A DNA stretch of 32,331 bases from Candidatus Shapirobacteria bacterium (GTDB taxonomy: Bacteria > Patescibacteriota > Microgenomatia > PFEM01 > JAPLYW01). The notes under the pieces were generated by a model. That model searched no databases, was not told where the DNA came from, and saw only the letters and a program-made list of their open reading frames with translations. Both the position numbers and the translations under genes were made by a program. The number at the start of each line of letters is the position of its first letter. The first letter of the stretch is position 1. Shown here piece by piece: positions 16,811-25,789 of the stretch. The stretch covers positions 1-32,331 of the forward strand of contig JAPLYW010000005.1 in the NCBI GenBank assembly GCA_026395335.1. Direction: 5' to 3'.

Positions 16811-17254
16811 CTAATAAGTTTCTTTGTCTAAAGTTTGATTGACTAAACTATCTGCCTGATAATTTTTTGACCGAGGAATAAAATTATAAAAAATTTTAGC
16901 AGTAACTTTTTTTTCTAACTCTCTGGTTTTAACAATTAAACTTTTCAATTTAAAATCTTTAATTTTATATAAACCATTCAGTTGGCAAACAACTAATTTA
17001 GAGTCTAAATAAAAGTTTATTTTTCTCTTATCTGTTTCATCAATTAAATTGGTAACCAACCAAGATAAGGCTTCAATAACTGCTTGATATTCAGCGACAT
17101 TGTTAGTTGTCGGTCCAAGATATTTCCCAAAACTAGCTAAGATTTTTTCTTGTTGGTTTTTAATGACAACACCAATAGCCGCCGGCCCGGGATTACCTCT
17201 AGCACCTCCATCAGTAAAAATAATTAAATCATTTTTTCCATCTAAATTTGTCAT
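16811..17254 (-). CDS. Ribonuclease HI-like protein
   Basis: IIFTDGGARGNPGPAAIGVVIKN...NNVAEYQAVIEAL...FYLDSKLVVCQLNGLYKIK. Confidence 0.92.
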   Translation of the reverse strand: MTNLDGKNDLIIFTDGGARGNPGPAAIGVVIKNQQEKILASFGKYLGPTTNNVAEYQAVIEALSWLVTNLIDETDKRKINFYLDSKLVVCQLNGLYKIKDFKLKSLIVKTRELEKKVTAKIFYNFIPRSKNYQADSLVNQTLDKETY

Positions 17255-18577
17255 TTAAAAAATTTTACCTTTCTGTTTAATTAACTGCATTAAAGTTTTT
17301 GGAAAACCAAATAAAGAAGGGACAACACCAATTGTTTTATAAATAAAAATGCTAGTAGCAATTAAAACTAAAAATTCTGTAGCTACAGTTATCATCGCCG
17401 CTCCCCAATAAGAAAAATAAGGAATAACAATTAAGTTTAAAACAACATTAAAAACCAAAGCAGAAAAAGCTATAAAAAAATAAGAGTTTTGTTTTTTTAA
17501 ACTAACTAAAGTATAACCGGTTAAATGATTAAAATAAGAAAGAAAAATAGCAAAAGATAAAATCCTTAAAATAGAAATCGTGTCAAAAAATTCTCCAAAA
17601 CGGTTTAGGGTTAAAATCCTAATAATTAATGGGGAACCAAAAAAACCGAATAAAAATATTATTAATCCCATTATCAGTAAAACATCAAAAGATTTTTGAT
17701 AAATAATTTTAAATTTATTACGCCAGTCGTCTTTTGTCGCGTATTGGGAAATAACCGGTAATAAAGAACTCATTAAATAAGCTGCCCCTAAAATTAAAAC
17801 ATCATAAACACGATAAGCGACCGCATAAATTCCAACTGCGTCTGCTCCTTTTAAGTAGCCCAACATTACCGTATCGATTTTATTATCAACCGTAAACATT
17901 AATAATACTGCTCCCATTGGTAGAGACTCAAACAAGAAATTTTTTATAAATTGTCTATCAATTTTGAGATGAAAACGGATTGTCTTAACAGCTAAGAATC
18001 CAACCGTAAAAACCGCAACAATATTAGCTATTAATATCGCTCCGATTAAAGCCATTAAACCTAAATGCATTTTAATAAAAATCCAGGAAATTAGAAAAAC
18101 CAAAGCGCTGGCTAAAATATCAGCTACTGCTAATTTTTGCATCTGCATCTTTGTTTGGAAAATTAAGCCAAAAGAAGCCTTAATCGCAAAAAGGATTAAA
18201 ATTAAAGAACCTAATAAAATCCCCTGACGAATAAGCAGATAATTAGAAATCCCTAGCGGCAGCAAAAAAGCCAATCCAATCATTAAACAGGCTCCAAAAA
18301 AAGCTAGGACTAAACGGATAAAAAAAACATTAACTAAAATTTCATCTTGTTTTTCTTTAACCCTAGAGGCTTCCCTAACCCCAATTGTGGCTGTTCCCCA
18401 ATCAGAAAAAGCACCAAAAATAGTTACTAAAGTTAAAATATACATGTAGTTACCATAACCTTCGCGACCCAAAGAAGAGGTCAATAAAATCATCGTCGCC
18501 AAGCCAAAACAAACAGTAACGATTTTAGTGACTATTTGGATTATGGTATTAAGGGCAACCTTTTGCGAAAGATGCAT
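17255..18577 (-). CDS. Polysaccharide biosynthesis/flippase (MATE/Wzx-like)
   Basis: ~440 aa multi-TM; SLGREGYGNYMYILTLVTIFGAFSDWGTATIGVREASR typical of flippases. Confidence 0.9.
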   Translation of the reverse strand: MHLSQKVALNTIIQIVTKIVTVCFGLATMILLTSSLGREGYGNYMYILTLVTIFGAFSDWGTATIGVREASRVKEKQDEILVNVFFIRLVLAFFGACLMIGLAFLLPLGISNYLLIRQGILLGSLILILFAIKASFGLIFQTKMQMQKLAVADILASALVFLISWIFIKMHLGLMALIGAILIANIVAVFTVGFLAVKTIRFHLKIDRQFIKNFLFESLPMGAVLLMFTVDNKIDTVMLGYLKGADAVGIYAVAYRVYDVLILGAAYLMSSLLPVISQYATKDDWRNKFKIIYQKSFDVLLIMGLIIFLFGFFGSPLIIRILTLNRFGEFFDTISILRILSFAIFLSYFNHLTGYTLVSLKKQNSYFFIAFSALVFNVVLNLIVIPYFSYWGAAMITVATEFLVLIATSIFIYKTIGVVPSLFGFPKTLMQLIKQKGKIF

Positions 18578-18597
18578 AAATCAATTATACCCGCTCT

Positions 18598-19878
18598 TTA
18601 ACTTAATTTCGACCAAGACAAACCAAGAACAATAGTTAAAAGAAGCTGATTTTGTTGAAGAGTTAACCAATAATGGTCATTCAGCCCTAAAAACAACACC
18701 GTTGTTAACCCCAATATTAAGACTAGATAAGAAGACAATAAACGACTAAACAATCTACGATAAGTTAAGATTAAAAACCAAACAAAAATAATCAATCCGG
18801 TAAATCCAGTTTCTGCAGCTATAAGAAAATAAATATTATGAACCGGTTGTAGCCAATAAGTAAAACCGACTAAAGACCAATAATCAGGAAGACGAGTAAT
18901 AAAATTATTTAAGCCAACTCCCGACAAAGGAAAATTTCTAATCATTAGTAAAGCTGACTCCATTAATTGTTTTCTTTGGGAAAAAGCTTCATTAGTAGAA
19001 AAATAGGGGACAACAACAATTAATAAACAGCTAAAAAGAAAAAATAAAGAAGAAATAAAAAAAAGCTTTTTCTTTTGAAAATGATTTTTATGAATTATAA
19101 AATAAAAAACGGCCATTAAACTCAAAAACCAAACCGAGCGAGAGAAACTAACAATTATGGTTAATCCCCCTAAAATAAAAGCCAAGTATTTAATCGACTT
19201 GATTACTTTATTTTTTCCCACCGACCAATTACTTAATAAAATTAAACTTACTAGAAGAAAACCAGCCAAAGCATTAGGATGAGCAAAAATCCCATAAGGC
19301 CGCAAAACTAACCGACCATTAAGAATAGTTTTAGCAATTCCCGGAGTAGCTAAATCAAAAGTTCGTTCTCCCAACCACCAGAAAATACCGTTTAAAGAAC
19401 CTTGTTTTAAAAACTGGCCTAAAGCAATTAAAGAAGAATAGACTACTGCCCCGGCAAGTGGATACTGGATATAAGGAAACCTTGTTTCTCGAAGCTCGAA
19501 ATTAGATACTGGATACTGATTCTTAGCGATATAAAATCCAAGCAGGGTAAACTCAACGATTTTGGCAAATTTATAAAAGGCTACCCCTTGGTTTTGAGCT
19601 AAAAAAGCATTGACCAAAAGAAAAACAAAAATTGTAAAAACCCACCAGCAGCTCCTTAATATCTTACGTATTACATATCTCTTATCACGTATCCCCCAAA
19701 CCCACAAGAATAAAATTAAAAAAACTAAAATGTCGGTTAAATAAAGAGTAGGAGATAAATAATCAACTTTTAAACCTAAAACATAACTCCAATTTGGCCA
19801 AAAATGTTTTCCTAGCTGAAAAGGTAAAAGCAGTATTAATAACCAAAAAAAATTCTGATGAAGCTTTTTTTTAAACAT
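18598..19878 (-). CDS. O-antigen ligase family protein
   Basis: Multi-TM; GIFAHPNALAGFLLVSLILL, SFSRSVWFLSL, FPLSGVGLNNFI, QPVHNIYFLIAAETGFTGL are Wzy_C/WaaL-like motifs. Confidence 0.88.
   Translation of the reverse strand: MFKKKLHQNFFWLLILLLPFQLGKHFWPNWSYVLGLKVDYLSPTLYLTDILVFLILFLWVWGIRDKRYVIRKILRSCWWVFTIFVFLLVNAFLAQNQGVAFYKFAKIVEFTLLGFYIAKNQYPVSNFELRETRFPYIQYPLAGAVVYSSLIALGQFLKQGSLNGIFWWLGERTFDLATPGIAKTILNGRLVLRPYGIFAHPNALAGFLLVSLILLSNWSVGKNKVIKSIKYLAFILGGLTIIVSFSRSVWFLSLMAVFYFIIHKNHFQKKKLFFISSLFFLFSCLLIVVVPYFSTNEAFSQRKQLMESALLMIRNFPLSGVGLNNFITRLPDYWSLVGFTYWLQPVHNIYFLIAAETGFTGLIIFVWFLILTYRRLFSRLLSSYLVLILGLTTVLFLGLNDHYWLTLQQNQLLLTIVLGLSWSKLS
19459..19518. repeat. Intragenic heptamer/palindrome element in the O-antigen ligase
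   Basis: TGGATAC TGGATAT (19459-19472) - TTCTCGAAGCTCGAA core - GATACTG GATACTG (19505-19518). Confidence 0.65.
19667..19694. repeat. Degenerate heptanucleotide tandem repeat in the O-antigen ligase N-terminal region
   Basis: CGTATTA CATATCT CTTATCA CGTATCC, matching the NTase repeat at 6173-6215. Confidence 0.6.
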
Positions 19879-19899
19879 AGCAAAAAACAGGGGACAGTT

Positions 19900-20352
19900 T
19901 TAAGCTTTCCGTTTAATAACGACATGTCTTTGTTCGCCTTCACCTTCAGAAACTGTTTCAACTTCTGAATGATTGGCTAAAACTAAATGGACAATTCTTC
20001 TTTCAAAAGAAGACATCGGAGGTAAAATTTGGCTTTGACCGGAAACTTTAACTTTTTCTGCCATATTCATCGTCATTCTTTCTAAAACCTCTTTTCTTTT
20101 TTCCCGATAGTCCTCAACATCAACTAAAATCCTTACCCATTCTCCTAATTTTTTAAAAGCTATCATTGTTATCATTTGCTGCAGAGCAGCCAACGCTTGA
20201 CCATGATAGCCAATCAAAACCCCTGGTTCATCAGTTTTAAATTGGATAATAAAAACATCTTCTTCTTTTTTAATAGTGAAATTAACTTTCATTTGAAGAA
20301 GATCAAATAGTTCTTGAGTTATTTCTTTAAGAATTTTATCTTGTTTATCCAT
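19900..20352 (-). CDS. jag: Jag/KhpB-like KH-R3H RNA-binding protein
   Basis: GVLIGYHGQALAALQQMITMIA (KH) and MSSFERRIVHLVLANHSEVETVSEGEGEQRHVVIKRK (R3H). Start MDKQDK at 20352 preferred over 20370. Confidence 0.93.
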   Translation of the reverse strand: MDKQDKILKEITQELFDLLQMKVNFTIKKEEDVFIIQFKTDEPGVLIGYHGQALAALQQMITMIAFKKLGEWVRILVDVEDYREKRKEVLERMTMNMAEKVKVSGQSQILPPMSSFERRIVHLVLANHSEVETVSEGEGEQRHVVIKRKA

Positions 20353-21131
20353 GGTTTTAGACCTCCCCAACCACTAATATAATATTGTTGGACAACAGTT
20401 GATAGAGAAAAAATAAACCAATAAAGGACTAGACCTGAAGGAAAAGTAAAGCCGATAAAAATAGTCATTAAAGGAAAAAGATAAAGCATTTGTCGTTGCA
20501 TAGAAGTAGCCATGTCATCAGTTTTTGTTTCTGTTTTTTCCGCCTCTTTTTGGAGATTGGCTACTTCCGGCATCATCATTTTTGAAGAAATAAACTGAGA
20601 AAGGGCCGCTAAGATTAAGAATAGTCCGGGTAAAGGAAAGGAAAGACCATTTAAATGAAAAACATCAGGAGTAGCTAAGTTAAGATACCAAAATCGAGTA
20701 TTAATTATTGTCCCTTCAGCTAATTTTAAAGAAGGATATAAAATTTGATTTAATCTCGCGATTACATCACCATTCGACCGCAAAACTCCGATAAAAGCCT
20801 GATATAAGGCAATTAAAATAATTAACTGAACAATTTGCGGCAAACAACCGGCAGCCGGATTAGCCCCATGCTGACGATAAAGTTCCATTTGAGCTTGCGC
20901 TAACTTTTTCTTATCATCGGCGTATTTCTTTTTTAATTTTTCCAACTCCGGCGCTAATTCTTTTATTTTCTGAGCGGCTCTCATAGAAGGAAGAGTTAAA
21001 GGCACTAAAAGACCTCTAATAATTAGAGTTAAGACGATAATTGCCAACCCAAAATTATGAAAAAGAATTTCATAAAAAAAGATTAAAGCATTTACAATTG
21101 GATGATAAAGTAATGTTCCCCAGAGTGACAT
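20319..21131 (-). CDS. yidC: Membrane protein insertase YidC/Oxa1
   Basis: GLAIIVLTLIIRGLLVPLTLPSMRAAQKIKELAPELEKLKKKYADDKKKLAQAQMELYRQHGANPAAGCLPQIVQLIILIALYQ. Confidence 0.96.
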   Translation of the reverse strand: MSLWGTLLYHPIVNALIFFYEILFHNFGLAIIVLTLIIRGLLVPLTLPSMRAAQKIKELAPELEKLKKKYADDKKKLAQAQMELYRQHGANPAAGCLPQIVQLIILIALYQAFIGVLRSNGDVIARLNQILYPSLKLAEGTIINTRFWYLNLATPDVFHLNGLSFPLPGLFLILAALSQFISSKMMMPEVANLQKEAEKTETKTDDMATSMQRQMLYLFPLMTIFIGFTFPSGLVLYWFIFSLSTVVQQYYISGWGGLKPWINKIKFLKK

Positions 21132-21133
21132 AA

Positions 21134-21367
21134 TTATTTTTTCTTTTTTTTGAGTGGTAGAGAATCAAGGCCACCTTTTGACCAAGGATGACAGCGGCTA
21201 ATTCTTTTTAATCCCAACCAACTTCCTCGAATTATACCATAATAATTAATTGCTTGATAAGTGTATTCTGAACAGGTTGGTTGGAAACGGCAAGATTGAT
21301 GCCAGAAAATTAAAAAGGGTGTTTTTTTCTGATAAAACCGAATTAAAGATAAAACACTTTTCTTCAT
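21134..21367 (-). CDS. yidD: Membrane protein insertion efficiency factor YidD
   Basis: [48 protein letters not shown]. Confidence 0.96.
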   Translation of the reverse strand: MKKSVLSLIRFYQKKTPFLIFWHQSCRFQPTCSEYTYQAINYYGIIRGSWLGLKRISRCHPWSKGGLDSLPLKKKKK

Positions 21368-21376
21368 TTAAGAAAA

Positions 21377-21742
21377 TTAAGAAATAAGCTTCGCTTTCTG
21401 AAGAATTAATCTAACCTCCTCTTTAACTTGAAAGTAATTTACTTCAGTCATTAATTTTTTTACTAAAAAAACACCATCAAAGTTTTTTTTAGTTTCATTT
21501 TTCAAAGACCAAATAACCTCTGATAGCCAACGCCGTAAACGATTACGAATAACCGCTTTTTTACTCACTTTATTGGAAATAATAAAAGCAAATCTTGAAG
21601 CTTGATTTATATCAGTTTCAATTCCATTAGAAATTTGCGGAGCAACCAATAAACCGAACAGACTCCCTTGAATAAGTTTTCCTTCTTTTTTAATACGATT
21701 AAATTCTGTTCGAAGAGGCAACCGATATTTTTTCGGAAGCAT
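21377..21742 (-). CDS. rnpA: Ribonuclease P protein component
   Basis: MLPKKYRLPLRTEFNRIKKEGK...RFAFIISNKVSKKAVIRNRLRRWLSE. Confidence 0.95.
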   Translation of the reverse strand: MLPKKYRLPLRTEFNRIKKEGKLIQGSLFGLLVAPQISNGIETDINQASRFAFIISNKVSKKAVIRNRLRRWLSEVIWSLKNETKKNFDGVFLVKKLMTEVNYFQVKEEVRLILQKAKLIS

Positions 21743-21751
21743 ATAATAAAT

Positions 21752-21892
21752 TTAAAGAGTTAATTTTTTACGTCCCTGCAACCTTCGACGTTTGATAACT
21801 TTACGACCATCATGGCTTGCCATTTTCTTAAGAAAACCGTGTTTACGGACTCTTTTGAGTTTTTTTGGTTGATAAGTTCTTTTAGTCGCCAT
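21752..21892 (-). CDS. rpmH: 50S ribosomal protein L34
   Basis: [46 protein letters not shown]; true ATG at 21890-21892. Confidence 0.97.
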   Translation of the reverse strand: MATKRTYQPKKLKRVRKHGFLKKMASHDGRKVIKRRRLQGRKKLTL

Positions 21893-21942
21893 TGAGTTAA
21901 GAATACATAAAAAAAAATTCAAAAACAAGAGGAAAATTATCA

Positions 21943-21971
21943 TTGACAAATTGTGGATAACCTTGTTAAAT
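21943..21971 (+). promoter_or_regulatory. dnaA promoter with a DnaA box in the spacer
   Basis: TTGACA (21943-21948) - 17 nt containing TGTGGATAA (21952-21960) - TTAAAT (21966-21971). Confidence 0.65.
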
Positions 21972-22006
21972 TAAATTATTATCTTCTGCCCTACTTTCAA
22001 ATTACC

Positions 22007-23383
22007 ATGGATAAAGAAAAGATTTGGTCCAATGTCTTGGAAAATTTAAAATTGACTCTTTCTTCGGCCAATTTTGCCACTTGGTTTAACCGTACTTTTA
22101 TTACCGAAATTAAAGAAATTGACGAAATCAGACAAATTACAGAGATTGGTTGCCCTTCCTCTTTTATCAGCAGCACTGTAGAAAATCGTTATTATGCCCT
22201 AATTAAAGAAGCCATAGATCAAATTACTAAAAAGAAAAATGATTTGGTTTTTGTGGTTAAACAAAGTAAAGAACCTCTAAATAAAAACCCAAAGTTAGCC
22301 AACGAACCTCTTTTCAAAGAAATAAAAGAAGAAAAAACCGAAATGGAAAATGCTTTAAAAAAAATCGGTTTAAAAGCGGATTTTACTTTTGATAGTTTTG
22401 CGGTTTCTTCATCAAATCAAATGGCCCATGCTGCTGCTTTAGCTGTCGCTCAAACACCAGCCAAAGCCTACAATCCTTTGTTTCTTTATGGTGGAGTAGG
22501 GGTGGGTAAAACTCATTTGATACAGGCCATCGCTCATGAAATTCTTAAAAAAAATAACCAGGCAAAAATTATTTATTGTATGGGCGAAGAATTTACTAAT
22601 GAAATTATTAATGCTATCCGCGAAAAAGCCACTAAAGAATTTAAGGAAAAATACCGTTCTACTCATTTATTAATGGTTGATGATATTCAATTTATCGCTG
22701 GTAAAAATACAGTTCAGGAAGAATTTTTTCATACTTTCAATGCTATCTGGCGGGCTGGTGGACAAATTGTTTTGACTTCTGACCGCCGCCCGGAAGAAAT
22801 TAGTAAATTAGAGGACCGTTTACGTTCGCGTTTTGAAGGAGGATTAATTATTGATATTCAACCGCCGGATTTTGAGCTAAGAACGGCTATCCTTTTAATT
22901 AAAGCCCAACAAAAAAATATTCAACTTCCCATGGATGCAGCCCAACTAATTGCCAGTAATATTACTTCTATCCGTAAAATGGAAGGTTTCCTTACCCGTT
23001 TAATCAGTGAAGTTCAAACTAAAAAAGTAACGATTAATCCTGATTTAATTACGGCTATTTTAGGCCAGACAAATGGTTTAATTAATCCGCAAAAATTAGT
23101 TAAGCCTAAAGAAGTTTTAAGTACAGTCGCTAATTTTTATAATCTCAGAATAGCAGATCTTACTAATCAAAAAAGGGATAAAAAAATAGTTGTTCCTAGA
23201 CAAATTAGTATGTACCTTTTACGTAATGATTTAAAAATAGCCTTAATGGATATCGGCCGCTTTTTAGGAGATAGGGACCATACTACAATAATGCATGGTG
23301 TGGAAAAAATTACTAGACTTTTACCTGACTCTGAGGATTTGCGTGTTGATATTATGGGGATAAGAAAAAAACTTTATGGATAA
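22007..23383 (+). CDS. dnaA: Chromosomal replication initiator DnaA
   Basis: NPLFLYGGVGVGKTHLIQAIAHEI (Walker A), LLMVDDIQFIAGK (Walker B), C-terminal LGDRDHTTIMHGVEKI. Start MDKEKIWSNVLENLK at 22007 preferred over 21953. Confidence 0.97.
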   Translation: MDKEKIWSNVLENLKLTLSSANFATWFNRTFITEIKEIDEIRQITEIGCPSSFISSTVENRYYALIKEAIDQITKKKNDLVFVVKQSKEPLNKNPKLANEPLFKEIKEEKTEMENALKKIGLKADFTFDSFAVSSSNQMAHAAALAVAQTPAKAYNPLFLYGGVGVGKTHLIQAIAHEILKKNNQAKIIYCMGEEFTNEIINAIREKATKEFKEKYRSTHLLMVDDIQFIAGKNTVQEEFFHTFNAIWRAGGQIVLTSDRRPEEISKLEDRLRSRFEGGLIIDIQPPDFELRTAILLIKAQQKNIQLPMDAAQLIASNITSIRKMEGFLTRLISEVQTKKVTINPDLITAILGQTNGLINPQKLVKPKEVLSTVANFYNLRIADLTNQKRDKKIVVPRQISMYLLRNDLKIALMDIGRFLGDRDHTTIMHGVEKITRLLPDSEDLRVDIMGIRKKLYG

Positions 23384-23580
23384 GAATTTAAAGTTTTACA
23401 CTTATCCACAATTAATTTAAAGTTATCAACTGGTTTTTAAACAGAAATAAAACCCAAAAGGCGTAATTAAAAAAGATGAATTATTCACTTATCCACAAGA
23501 CTACTAATACTACTATTTTAAACATAAAAGGTTGATAGAAGTAATTTTGTAGGATACAATTATTATATAATAATAAAATA
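23384..23580. other. Putative chromosomal origin (oriC) between dnaA and dnaN
   Basis: Perfect DnaA boxes TTATCCACA at 23402-23410 and 23489-23497, near-boxes at 23423 and 23481, a CTA-rich trio tract at 23501-23518, and AT-only sequence near 23559-23580. Confidence 0.8.
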
Positions 23581-23610
23581 AGAACCTGTCGAAACGACAG
23601 AACCTTGTTT
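23579..23610 (+). repeat. Hairpin repeat copy 3 (dnaN leader)
   Basis: TAAGAACCTGTCGAAACGACAGAACCTTGTTT; direct AGAACCT repeats flank GTCG-AAA-CGAC. Confidence 0.8.
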
Positions 23611-23626
23611 TTTTGTAAACAAAAAA

Positions 23627-24751
23627 ATGAAAGTCTATATTCTTCAAGAAAATCTTACTAAAGGCTTAACTGCTGTTAATCGTTTTATTACTACTAAAAC
23701 ACAATTACCGATTTTAAATAATATTTTAATTAAAACTGATCAGGGTAGATTAAAACTTTCCGCTACTAATTTAGAAACTGGTATTAATTTTTGGTTGGGG
23801 GCTAAAATAGAAAAAGAAGGTGAGGTTTGTATCCCCGCAAAAACATTAGCGGAATATATTACTTCTTTACCGGCTGATAAAATTGATTTAGAAGTGGAAA
23901 ATAATCTTTTAAAAATTCATTCCGGCTCTTATCAGGCTCAATTTTTAACTTCACCCTCGGTTGAATTTCCTGAAATTCCCACTTTAGAAAAAAAACCGGA
24001 AATTAATTTAAGTTTTAAAGATTTATCTTTAGCCATTAACCAAGTAGCTTTTGCCGCTACTCAAGATGAAGGCCGCCCGGTTTTAACTGGAGTTTTATTA
24101 AAGGTTAAAAAGCAAAGTTTGTTTTTAGTGGCAACCGATGGTTATCGTTTAAGTGTTAAAGAAATTAAGGATTTGAAAGAAATTGAAAAAATAAAAGAAA
24201 CAGAAGAACTTTTAATTCCTGCTAGAGCCTTAATAGAGGTAGGAAAAGTTATGAGTAGTAATAATTCTGAAAATAATTTAGGATTAACAATTACTCCTAA
24301 AAATAATCAAATTATTTTTTCTAATTCGGAGGTGGAAATTATTTCAAGATTAATTGAAGGAAAATTTCCTGATTTTGAGAAGATTATTCCGGAGAAAGGT
24401 AAAACAAAGATTGTTATAGAAACAGAGAGTCTGTTACAAGCAGTGCGTACGACCTCAATTTTCGCCCGAGAAGCCGCCAATATTATAAAAATGGAGGTTA
24501 GTGACTCTAAGATAGAAATTAGCGCCAATAATCCCCAAATGGGTGAGAACAAAATTAAACTAGAAGCTAAAACTGAAGGTGAAGGCGGGAAAATTGCTTT
24601 TAATTCCCGTTATTTAATTGATTTTCTTAATTCTACGAAATCAGATTTAATTAATTTACAAATTAATGACGCTTTAAGCCCTGGAGTTTTTTCTCCAGTA
24701 GATGATCCTTCTTATCTTCATGTGATCATGCCGATAAGGTTGCAGGAATAA
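23627..24751 (+). CDS. dnaN: DNA polymerase III subunit beta
   Basis: TTKTQLPILNNILIKT...GRPVLTGVLL...FLVATDGYRLS...SPGVFSPVDDPSYLHVIMPIRL. Confidence 0.97.
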   Translation: MKVYILQENLTKGLTAVNRFITTKTQLPILNNILIKTDQGRLKLSATNLETGINFWLGAKIEKEGEVCIPAKTLAEYITSLPADKIDLEVENNLLKIHSGSYQAQFLTSPSVEFPEIPTLEKKPEINLSFKDLSLAINQVAFAATQDEGRPVLTGVLLKVKKQSLFLVATDGYRLSVKEIKDLKEIEKIKETEELLIPARALIEVGKVMSSNNSENNLGLTITPKNNQIIFSNSEVEIISRLIEGKFPDFEKIIPEKGKTKIVIETESLLQAVRTTSIFAREAANIIKMEVSDSKIEISANNPQMGENKIKLEAKTEGEGGKIAFNSRYLIDFLNSTKSDLINLQINDALSPGVFSPVDDPSYLHVIMPIRLQE

Positions 24752-25783
24752 TTATTGTAGGAGGTATTCGTCTTTAACAGCAGGAAGATAAATACCAACT
24801 TCGGCAGTTCGACCGTCATTTAAATTAGCTGTTCCAGTTATAAAGAAAATTGGCTGAAGATAACTTTGAAAAGCTTGACTTTTTATATAGGTAAGGTTGA
24901 TTTTATCTAAATTAATACCAGTAATATTTTCTATTTCACTAGTAGTAGTGTAATAATTAGGAATATTAAAATAATTAATAAAATTGATTGATTTAAGTTT
25001 TTTAAGAATTTCTTGACTTGTTTTTAAAGGGTAATTACTTATCTTTTTTATTTCTTTAAAAGAAGGTTGATAATCAAGTTTAATAATATTTTTATCTAAA
25101 TCCATTATTAAACTTATTTTAGCTTCTAATAATTCTTTATTTTCAATTTGATAGATAAAATCTACTTCAACAGCATTAGCTTTTTCAGGAGAATTTAATC
25201 GTTCAAATTCCACTTCTCCGATTTGAAGATAATATTTATCTTTAGTGATTAGACTGACGCCTTCTGGAGGATAAAATTGGTTATTAGATAGGAATTTTTT
25301 AGCTGTTTCTTCCGTATCTAATAAATCTGGGATAGAATTATTTTTATTAGTTTTAAGTTTTAATTGGTTTAATTGATAGGTAATTTCTCTAGTTGAAAGA
25401 TTGATTGAAAGATATTTTTCTTCAGTTGACCATTCATAAAAAATATTATTGGTTCTTTGATCATTATAAACTTTAGGCTGGTCTGTAAGATTAAATTTTT
25501 GAGCAATTAAAATAGCTTCTTGGTCGGATAAAGAGGGGTCTTTCACTTCATAAACAATTTCTTCTTTCTTTAAATTTTGAAGATTTTTCTCTAAAGAAGA
25601 AAAATCGATTGATGTTTTAATATTATAAAAATCAAAGGTTGGCTGTGGAATAGATAATAGATCTGATTTTATTTTTATACCATTAATCTTATTTATAAAA
25701 TAAAAAACGATTAAAAAACTAGCGATTAAAGAAAGTAAGATAAAGAGCCAATATTTTTTTAAAAAGTTTTTTGTTGAATTCAT
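24752..25783 (-). CDS. Unknown membrane-anchored protein
   Basis: 343 aa with an N-terminal TM (YWLFILLSLIASFLIVFYFIN); downstream in the T4SS-like operon and convergent with dnaN. Confidence 0.75.
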   Translation of the reverse strand: MNSTKNFLKKYWLFILLSLIASFLIVFYFINKINGIKIKSDLLSIPQPTFDFYNIKTSIDFSSLEKNLQNLKKEEIVYEVKDPSLSDQEAILIAQKFNLTDQPKVYNDQRTNNIFYEWSTEEKYLSINLSTREITYQLNQLKLKTNKNNSIPDLLDTEETAKKFLSNNQFYPPEGVSLITKDKYYLQIGEVEFERLNSPEKANAVEVDFIYQIENKELLEAKISLIMDLDKNIIKLDYQPSFKEIKKISNYPLKTSQEILKKLKSINFINYFNIPNYYTTTSEIENITGINLDKINLTYIKSQAFQSYLQPIFFITGTANLNDGRTAEVGIYLPAVKDEYLLQ

Positions 25784-25789
25784 TTTAAA

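Noticed and set aside
24676-24693. CTGGAG-TTTTTT-CTCCAG perfect hairpin in dnaN
   Set aside because: Encodes the normal SPGVFSPVDD motif of beta clamps, so probably coincidental rather than an inserted element.
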